This document shows, in pieces, positions 1-7,376 of a stretch of DNA of 64,000 bases. The stretch comes from Gnetum montanum (taxonomy: Eukaryota; Streptophyta; Gnetopsida; Gnetales; Gnetaceae): positions 418,758-482,757 of the forward strand of contig MNCI01023402.1 of the NCBI GenBank assembly GCA_015680685.1, in the 5' to 3' direction. Made by a program: the position numbers and the translations under genes. A model generated the notes under the pieces. That model was not told the origin of the DNA. It worked only from the letters and a program-made list of their open reading frames with translations, and ran no database searches. The stretch's first letter is position 1. The number at the start of each line of letters is the position of its first letter.

Positions 1-138
1 AGTGTTGTGTGGGTTAGGGTCGCCTACCATAACTTGTTCTAATGAGGAAACTTCTTCATTTTTTGTCTCATGAGGTACATCAAGAACCATGATAGGGGTT
101 TTCCCACTTTGTTGCCCTTGTGTATTGTCAAGAACCAT
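1..138. other. Foreign fragment fused to the 5' end of element E1
   Basis: This stretch does not match the gag leader of the related elements E4 and E5, where the conserved start of the capsid region is preceded by gag sequence. Homology to gag starts abruptly at about 139 with the GGYN motif. The fragment contains a short direct repeat (AAGAACCATGA at about 80-95 and 130-140), the second copy lying at the junction. On the minus strand it is open for about 46 codons and runs off the window edge. I do not recognise the peptide. It could be part of another gene or repeat joined by a deletion. Confidence 0.45.
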
Positions 139-1725
139 GAAGGGGGATACAACTGTGATATGTAGACCCACTTGCAGGTGTTCCATGACACCTGCACCCT
201 TCAAAAAATTGACAATGATTGGCAACAGCTGAATTTGTTCCCTCGCACACTCATCAAAGAAGTTGAAAGTTGGTACCAGTCCTTGGAGCCGGAATCAATC
301 AGAAGATGGAGTACAATGTTAAAATTTTCAATGACAAATATCAAACGTACTATAGAGTGGTGAATCTGAGACGGCAAATCCAAGGTTGGAAATAAGGGAA
401 ACATGAACCCTTGGATGCCACCATGAGTAGGTACTACTCATTGTTGCACCGGTGCTTTGGTCATGGTTACTCTCAGTGGGCACAACTTTGCCACATCATT
501 GATGGGCTCTGTTTTGAAACACGAAAGATCCTTGGCATGTACACCAAGGAATGACTGTTAAAGCTAAGGGCCCATCAGTTGCAGCTCCTCATTGACAGGT
601 GGCCAAGGAGAAAGGAGAACTTCGGAAAAAGGAGAGTGCAAAATAATTCAACCAGGATCCTTCCCTCAGAAAAAGGGAGGTCCGATTTTGTGATGAGGAG
701 GATGAGTCACCACTGGAAGCAGCGGTGAATCGAAATACTTTGCCATTACAAAAGTTTGCATTAGAAATATTGGCAAATGTGGACAAGATGTGGGACTCTT
801 TGTACGAGAAATTCCAAAGGATATTGAAAATTGCAGAAGAGTCCAAAGAATAGGGTAATGACCATGATCGGCGTAGGAAGAAGGAAGCTGAATGTGCCCA
901 ACATAAGGGTAAGGAAAAATTTGCTGTAGCAGAACAGGTTGTAGACTTTGACACTGAGGAGGATGATGAATGTGGCATATGCCAATATGAACATCCTAAG
1001 GGATGTTATCCTGTGGTGTCACATGTTCAAGAGTCTGGGGTGTACGCCTTGAACCCTCGTTTGGCGCAATGGCAGACACCCCGAAGATTGCCTTATCCAC
1101 AAGGCAATTCTAGGTGGTTCCACTAGCAGCAGCAAGGATATTATCCAAGTGGAATGCCCCCGCAACCGTATGAATACTTGCAGTAGTGGCAGCAACCGCA
1201 AGCGTGGGGGATGCCACCTCGAAGGCAGCAGTACCCTTACAAATAACTAGATCCTTATGGGTATTATGTTCAGCAACCGGTCTCTCCAAGAGACTCTTCC
1301 AGTCATGCGGCCTTTCCTAGTTATTACCACCCCCCTGAATATTTTCGACATCCATCTCCATCACCTAGGGGGGAAAACCCACATCTCTTCTACCCTCCAT
1401 CACCTTCTTTTGCCACTCCTCCACAACATCCCACTCAGTTGCCACCTGCTCCATGAATGTAGGGAGAAATACCACCATAGCCATAGTAACGAAACGCTAC
1501 GAGGGCTATTAACTTACAATCGGCACCTCGGCCAAGTGGATCGGAACCCAAGCCACGAAAACATCCTTTTTTCCGGCCCAGTAATCTGAACACACCCTCA
1601 CCTACGCCTGTGGCTAGTGCCTCTGAACCTACCAATGCCTCCACCATAATACTATCCAAGCAGCCCTTCGTTCTGCTGCATTCAAACATCCAAACGATCA
1701 TGCTCATACATGCCATTACCGATTA
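139..1725 (+). pseudogene. E1 gag (capsid and nucleocapsid), degenerate
   Basis: This is the retrotransposon Gag, which forms the cytoplasmic particle that packages the RNA. The capsid core (retrotrans_gag type) is visible at about 139-960 with the conserved blocks FHD.CTLQ, LFPRTLIKE and SIRRWSTM. A knuckle-like motif, CGICQYEHPKGC, lies at about 972-1007. It is followed by a low-complexity tail rich in Gln, Pro and Tyr (about 1060-1480). Frameshifts and many stops break the frame. Several stops (for example in the Gln-rich tail) stand where CAG would be expected. The E5 gag on the minus strand is a close relative and shows the missing N-terminal part. Function is inferred from family resemblance. 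Confidence 0.8.
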
Positions 1726-2240
1726 GATCAAAGCAGGCCATCTTCCCTGGAAATTGATAGATCTAGGAAGCCCCCTCATCTATCTTTAGGTGGTAGGGAA
1801 TGAGCTGTGCAAAGCTCTTTTGGACTCGGGGTTAGGGATCAATTTGATCTCTTACGATATGTATAAGAACTGGAACTTGCCCCTGCTAAAGAAGAGTAAC
1901 ATTCGGCTCGAGTTAGTAGACCAGTCCATCACTGTTCCCTTGGGTTTGGTGGAGGACATTATGACCACCATTTGTGGGTGGTTCTATCTTGCTGATTTCC
2001 TGGTCATATGTGTAAAGAACTACAAGGGGAACTTCCCAATCATCATGGGAGGAGCTTGGCTAAGCATGGTGGATGCACAACTAGGACTTTGCGATCTATC
2101 CTTGGAAATTTCAAAGGAAAATCCTTTTGGGAAGATCGAGAAGAAGCACGTTCCATGCATCGCGTATAGTGTCTCAGGGTGCAACTGTGTGTAGTAGTTA
2201 TGGTTCGCCAAGCGGATATCCATTCAAGCATGTAGTCGGT
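1726..2240 (+). pseudogene. E1 retropepsin-like aspartic protease, degenerate
   Basis: This is the polyprotein-processing protease of the Ty3/gypsy pol region. The active-site triplet Asp-Ser-Gly is at 1823-1831, followed by the hydrophobic GINLIS strand and, downstream, the flap-like VPLGLVEDI and a GAWLS block at about 2046-2063. An open stretch of 134 codons runs from 1790 to 2194. The upstream frame has stops, so no continuous gag-pro reading exists. The same domain is found at 11384 (E2), 34135 (E3, minus), 47150 (E4) and 59480 (E5, minus). The active-site Asp is intact here, unlike in E2. Confidence 0.8.
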
Positions 2241-2475
2241 GTACCAAGGAATTACCTATTCAACAGTGCTTGTACGTAGTAGCCACTAACCAAGAGGGCA
2301 CCTAGTGGTTGACAGTTGATCCTACTAGCAGCATATTGTGCATGGAACCATTTGAGGGTCTAGTGTAAACCTATGTTGAAAGCATGGATGAGATGGAAGT
2401 GGTTCATCAATAGGTCTCCACTATTGATGACCAAGATGACTAGGGAACGCTACAAATCCCTGAGAGCTTCAAACA

Positions 2476-3545
2476 AGAGCCCCTGGAGCTAAAGTCTTTA
2501 CTGGCTCACTTGAAATATGCATTCTTGCAAAATGGAAAGCCAGTAATTATCAATGCCGCCCTTGCTCCTGAAAAGAAAAAGAGATTGCTAGAGATGGTAA
2601 ACAAATGGGTTGCTGCGTTCGCATGGTCATATCCTAAGTTGACTGGAGTTGATCCTAGGGTCTGTTAACATCAGATCTATCTTGACCCTTCCATGAAGCC
2701 ACGACGACAGCCACAAAGACGGTTGAATCCCAAACTGAAGTAGATCGTAAAAGATTAAATTGAACAATTTCTAAAGGTGGGATTCATCTATTCTGTCGTC
2801 AATAGCGAATGGGTTAGCCCACTCGTTATTATGCCCAAGGAAGGTGGTAAGTGGAGGGTCTGTATTGATTTTCAGTTGCTCAATATGGCAACCTTCTAGG
2901 ATCATTTCCTGCTCCCATTTTTGGACTAGGTGTTGGACACCATCGCAGGACACCGTTACTACAGCTTTTTGGATGGTTATAGTGGTTATAACCAAATCCA
3001 AATAGCACCAGAGGACCAGGCCAAAACAACGTTCACAAGTCCATGGGGGACTTTCGCATATAAGAAGATGCCCTTTGGCCTGTGCAATGCACCTGCGATG
3101 TTCCAACGCCTTGTCCTAAGCATCTTCCAATAACAAATCGACAATGGTGTGGAAGTCTTCATGGATGACTTCTCCACCTATGGGGCCACGTTCGAGCAAG
3201 CCTTGAACCATCTGGAGTAGGTTCTAAAGAGGTGTGTGGACACCAATCTGCAGCACAATTGGCAAAAGAGCTATTTTATGGTCCAAGAGGACATTGTGCT
3301 AGGGCATCGCATCTCACAAACAAGGATTAGCGTAAACCCTGAAAAGATTAGGGCCATCCAAGGAATCACCCACCAACCAAGTACCGTCAAAGACGTTTGG
3401 TCATTCCTTGGACATACTGGTTACTATCGACGTTTCATTGAGTGCTTCTCAAAGATCACTAGGCCGTTGGTAGAACTTACAAAGAAGGATGTTCTATTGA
3501 TCTGGACCAAGGAATGCGAGTCTACATTCCAAGCGTTGAAATAGA
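2476..3545 (+). pseudogene. E1 reverse transcriptase, degenerate
   Basis: This is an RNA-dependent DNA polymerase of the Athila-like lineage. Landmarks in order are the YPKLTGVDPR pre-RT motif (about 2630), SEWVSPLV (2807), YSFLDGYSGYNQ (2960), MPFGLCNAP (3068), the catalytic FMDD at 3158-3169, and FLGHTGYYRRF at about 3405. At least seven stops interrupt it. Compared with the better-preserved E5 copy, most replace Gln codons; others replace Lys or Glu. The FMDD aspartates are intact, but the enzyme cannot be made as one chain. Typical Athila RTs carry an extra insertion after SPVQVVPKK that is not present here, so this may be a sister branch. Confidence 0.88.
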
Positions 3546-3960
3546 AACTCATAGAAGCTCTAGTTCTACGGGAACCTGATTGGTCCAGACCCTTTCACAT
3601 TATGATGGATGCCTCCAACTACGCCTTAGGAGCCATGCTTACACAGTGTGACGATCAGAAATGTCCATATTATATCCATTGTGCTAGCCGTAGCATTGTG
3701 GATGCTCAGTTGAACTACACCACCACCGAGAAGGAGTTAATGATGGTGGTGTTCACCTTGGACAAATTCTGGCACTATGTGCTTGGATATGAGATGTTTA
3801 TGCACATGGACCATAGTGCTATCCGGTACCTGATGAACAAACCAACAATGAGCCCCCGCATAATTCAGTGGCTGGTGATTCTTCAGGAGTTTGATCTTAC
3901 CATGGTAGATCGGAAGGGGACCAAGAATGTGGTTGCTGACCACTTGTCTCAGTTGTGATG
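3546..3960 (+). pseudogene. E1 RNase H domain
   Basis: This is the RNase H that removes template RNA during reverse transcription. The open stretch at 3602-3958 starts at the first catalytic motif (MDASNYALGA). NYTTTEKELM at about 3714-3743, with the catalytic Glu, and a C-terminal block ending ADHLSQL are also present. The length (about 118 codons) is normal for the family and the domain itself is uninterrupted, making it the best-kept part of E1 pol. It continues from RT after one in-frame TAG and leads into integrase. Confidence 0.85.
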
Positions 3961-5341
3961 GGATGACGCAGAAGAGGAGGAGTCCTTATCTGACTAGTTT
4001 CTAGATGAACTCCTCTTCACAGGCGTGATTGATCCTCAAGTAACCAAGGAATCCCCTTGGTTCAACCGCATCCTTGCCTACCTCACAAACTAGGAGCTGC
4101 CTAAGGAGTGGAACCATCGACAGAAATAGTAGTTTCTCCATAAGGCCAAATGTTTCATGGAAATCAATGACCATCTTTACAAGGTGTGCGCAGATGGCCT
4201 GGTTCGATGGTGTGTCCCTGATGAAGATACATTGCGCATCCTCCAAGATGCTCATAAGGGCCCTTGTGGGGGCCACTATGCTGGATGCCAAACAACCATT
4301 AAAATCTTGCTTGCAGGGTATTACTGGCCTACACTTTTCAGGGATGCACAATGGTTTGCTCACTCCTGCGAATGATGCCAGAGGGACGGTGGGATGATGG
4401 CATGGTTGGAGGGGCCTCAATAGTGGATCCAGCCACTAGAGCCCTTCGACATTTGGGGTATTGACTTCATGGGGTCCATCACCCCCTTGTCAAACGGAAA
4501 GGCATACATCATCATAGCTGTGGACTACTGTACAAAGTGGGTAGAACCGGAAGCTATCGTCGATTGTTCTTCCAACATCATCGTACGATTTGTCCAACAA
4601 CAAATTGTTACCAGGTTTAGAGTGGCACATGCACTCATTTTTGTTAATGGGACATACTTCATGGGTGTCACCTTTCGAAAACTCATGCAACGCTTAGGGG
4701 TAATACATAAATTTACAACACCCTATCACCCCCAAGCCAACAGGCAAGCCGAAGTCACCAATAGGAAGATCACCAAGATCCTTACTCGAACTATTAGCAA
4801 ATATAGGAGGGATTGGAGTACTAAGCTCAACGATGCCCTATGAGCCTATCGCTCCACTTGGAAACTTCCTATAGGGTGCTCTCCCTATGAGTTGGTGTAC
4901 GGAAAGTTGCCAACGCTTCCAATCCAAGCAGAACTCCAGACACTATCCACAGCCAGTGACCTCGACCTTGACCTACCGCTAGCACAACGTGAACAACTAA
5001 TCAATTTAAGTGTGCTAGATGAGAACCGATTAGTGGCCTTGTTTTCAAATGAAATCCACAAGGCCTATAACAAGAAACGACATGATCTTAGGATTCGGAA
5101 GGTGACATTTAGATGTGGAGACAAGGTGTTGTATTGGAACCCCTCACATGTATCTCAACTGACCAAGTTTCAAACACTATGGGAGGGATCTTATATTGTC
5201 TCTGAAACCTTCCCATCTAGGGCCTTGCTTATCCACAAACCTGACGACCCCACTAGAACACAGTTAGTCAACCGCCAACAACTAAAACCTTTCCGTGAAC
5301 TCCACGTAACCAGTGCCACTGCCTTGCCATCACCCGGTTGA
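3961..5341 (+). pseudogene. E1 integrase, degenerate
   Basis: This is the DDE integrase that joins element cDNA to the chromosome. The HHCC zinc-binding module is at about 4250-4385 (HKGPCGGH...CQ, one stop inside). The catalytic core begins with WGIDFMG (about 4453) and DYCTKW. The second catalytic Asp is replaced by Val (codon 4643-4645); E2 keeps Asp at this site. The TPYHPQAN and EVTN block, containing the Glu, is intact at about 4720-4760. The C-terminal domain (FRCGDKVLYWNP) is open at 4892-5341. Stops within the core (4437 region and 4842) abolish the full protein. The TAG in GPQ-stop-WIQ is shared with E2. Confidence 0.87.
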
Positions 5342-5376
5342 CCATGTTCCATTTTTCATGTCTCCTCCTTTCCACC

Positions 5377-5391
5377 CAGTCGTGGGGGATA
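5377..5391 (+). promoter_or_regulatory. PPT-like tract just after pol (E1)
   Basis: CAGTCGTGGGGGATA lies 35 nt after the integrase stop. It closely resembles the true 3' polypurine tract of E1 (CAGTTGTGGGGGTATGATGA at 10470-10489). E2 has a matching tract at 14886-14896. It may be a second plus-strand priming site or the relic of an ancestral 3' end. Confidence 0.5.
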
Positions 5392-5989
5392 CCGTCATCC
5401 CTGTTGATCCATTTCACTACTCCCCTCACGATTTTGTCATTTTTGTTTTATACTTTTTTGTTTTACACTTTTTTTTACCGTCGTTCATACGTTTACACAT
5501 TCTTTGAACATATTTTCATTTTATTCAATTATTTCTCGTTTCTTTGTACCTATTCATTTTTTCGCGTAATTGCTAAGACATTATCGTATTGTCTTCAGGC
5601 ATCTGGCACGGTCGGTTTTCATTACGATGGGTACTGTAATTGTCTTCCTCATTTTTTGGCTCCTGCCATTGAATGGTTGTCCTTGGATTTTATGTTTGTT
5701 TTCACTTCATAAACTCGGTAGTGAGTCCACGTCATTCACCCATTCACCATTCCATGGTTTTCCTTCTGTTGCGAACATGCACCTCCTTCACTTAAAAACA
5801 TTATAATTAATGTGTGACTTGTGTAGTTCCCAGACTCGGGGATGATCCATTGGTTGAATCGAGTGTGACTTCAAGGGGAATGCTTTATTCGTTGTTCTGT
5901 TCTGTTCCCTAGGTTGCTGGTGTGCCCTTATGGATTTCCTACCACTCCAAGTGTCTCTCCACGGAAGCTTCTGGGCAGTTTGACCTTGC

Positions 5990-6157
5990 ATGGTGTGGTC
6001 CTCACAAAAAAAAATAAAAAAATAAATAAATAAGATGAGGATTCAAAGCACATCCCTTGGTCGAATGCATGCACACATGCATGGGTCTTCGCATGGTGTG
6101 GTTCCCACAAACGCAAAAAAAGAAAAACGAATCACTGTGGGAATTCAAAGCACACCC
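5990..6157 (+). repeat. Twin A-rich-loop hairpins, tandem duplicate (E1)
   Basis: Two copies of a hairpin unit lie side by side. Unit 1: left arm 5991-6005, A-rich loop, right arm 6035-6055. Unit 2: left arm 6093-6108, A-rich loop, right arm 6137-6156. The inner stem of unit 1 is TCCTCA/TGAGGA; that of unit 2 is TTCCCAC/GTGGGAA, so two base pairs differ by compensatory change. The outer arm GGTGTGG pairs with CACACC/CACATCC. The linker contains ATGCATG..CATGCAT. E2 carries the same doublet at 15551-15722. Confidence 0.65.
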
Positions 6158-6587
6158 CTTAGACCGCCTCTAATGGGCCACACACACTCGTTATGGGACT
6201 TCCTTGGTCCCTTCTAACTTCGTCCCATTTCACTTCCTTCTTCTCACATTACTGGAGTGGTTGTTCTCTGTGGGGTTGTTCTTGCTTCCTTGGGGGATGG
6301 CTGGGACTTCGTCTATTGCTACGATGTCACTGACTGCGGATGGTTTTGGGTTTGACCTTAGGAAAGGTTCTACCAAGTCACTTAACCACAATCGCCCATA
6401 GGGTTTCATGTGGCGAACACTCGGAATTTCCATTCTCTCCTCTCCCTCTGATCCCACTTCTCTCCGTACTCACCTCACTGTCCTTTTTATGTTTTGTGTG
6501 TTTGTCGTGTTTTCTGTAGGCTCCTCATGCCTTGGCGAGTTCTCTTGGTTTGGGGTCTTAACTAGCCAACACCAATTCTTGGCACTC

Positions 6588-6668
6588 AGGCCCACGGACC
6601 CTGGTGTTGAGGGTATGCAGGGGCTACAAAGGCTATTGCCTGCTATGGGGAGGACCCACCTGCGTATT
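6588..6668 (+). promoter_or_regulatory. Conserved inter-ORF block (E1 copy)
   Basis: A GC-richer block with the core TATGCAGGGGCTACAAAGGC followed by CTATGGGGAGGACCCAC. It is found in matching position in E2 (16173-16260) and E3 (32106-32164, minus strand), in each case 300-380 bp upstream of the internal TATA box. Such conservation among otherwise diverged spacers suggests a cis-acting role; which one is unknown. Confidence 0.55.
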
Positions 6669-6900
6669 CCTGGTTTCTCCTATTACGTATCCCATCCTTT
6701 GGATTTCTTGGTTGATTGTTTTCAGTGTCCCATCGTTCGATTTCTTCCTCGCAGAGTTCTTTTTGAGTCACGTTCTCCAATTTTGTCTTTTTTTCATGCT
6801 CCATTACCTTCCTCATGTCTTCAGCCATGACCGGGCCTCTCACGCGCTTCAACTGCCCCAATTTGATTTTTCAAATTCATCATTTTGGGTGTTTTATGGG

Positions 6901-7015
6901 TTGGTCAACGTTGGTCAACAAGTGTATAGGACTACGTATACAGGGCCTCGTATACATAGTCCCTGCGTATACGTGGCCCCATCGACGCAGCACCCAACCC
7001 CTATATATACACCCG
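6901..7015 (+). promoter_or_regulatory. Internal LTR-like promoter upstream of ORF3 (E1)
   Basis: Three CGTATAC motifs (6934-6972) followed by GGCC and ATCGACGCAG, then a TATA box CTATATATAC at 7001-7010. The 3' LTR of E1 has the same arrangement: ACGTATACACGG and several GTCGATG/GTCGACG motifs at 10519-10580, then CCTATAAATAAG. A doubled TTGGTCAACG element precedes it. Transcription from here would give a leader of about 350 nt before ORF3. Confidence 0.55.
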
Positions 7016-7154
7016 TTGTGCTTTGCATTTTTCATCATTTGGAGTCCAAATTGAGGGGAGTTTTTGCCATTTTTTCTACCTAATCCTTCTTAATGCACCT
7101 ACATTCCATTGTGTGTCCGCATCAACCTGTCCTTGCCCTTTTAAGCAACTGGAG

Positions 7155-7376
7155 GTATGCTCTTAGTCGTGGGGGGTGGTGCCTTTGTGTAATTAATTAA
7201 TTAGTTAATTAGTTGGTTAATTACAAAAAATTTGGTCCTAACCCATAAATTAACGCTCCAAAAGACTTAACGATGTGCCTGTGCCAATAACATAACTTGG
7301 TCAAATTGAGAAAGTATATACGGACCATCGTAAGCTACTTATGAACGGTCTAACGGGCGGTTATGTTTGATTGCAG
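7155..7376 (+). other. Candidate leader intron in front of ORF3 (E1)
   Basis: Donor GGAG|GTATGC at 7155 and acceptor TTTGATTGCAG ending at 7376, directly before the ORF3 ATG at 7377. The interval is 222 nt and contains a very AT-rich TAATTAATTAAT stretch, like plant introns. E2 lacks it: its leader reads ACTAGAG|ATGG where the spliced E1 leader would read ACTGGAG|ATGG. Spliced E1 and unspliced E2 leaders measured from TATA are practically equal (about 154 nt). Confidence 0.55.

Larger units (their letters stand above)
5342..6900 (+). other. E1 inter-ORF region between pol and internal promoter
   Basis: About 1.5 kb without a convincing ORF. It holds a T-rich stretch (5440-5550), an ATGTGACTTCAAGGGG-like block near 5860-5880 that is shared with E2 (about 15430-15450) and weakly with E3, the twin hairpins at 5990-6157 and the conserved block at 6590-6668. 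Short open frames here are not conserved in E2 and I treat them as chance. Confidence 0.7.

Noticed and set aside
5313-7083. Several overlapping plus-strand open frames of 60-160 codons after E1 pol
   Set aside because: They have pyrimidine-driven Phe/Leu/Ser-rich composition, overlap each other in different frames and are not conserved in the homologous spacer of E2.
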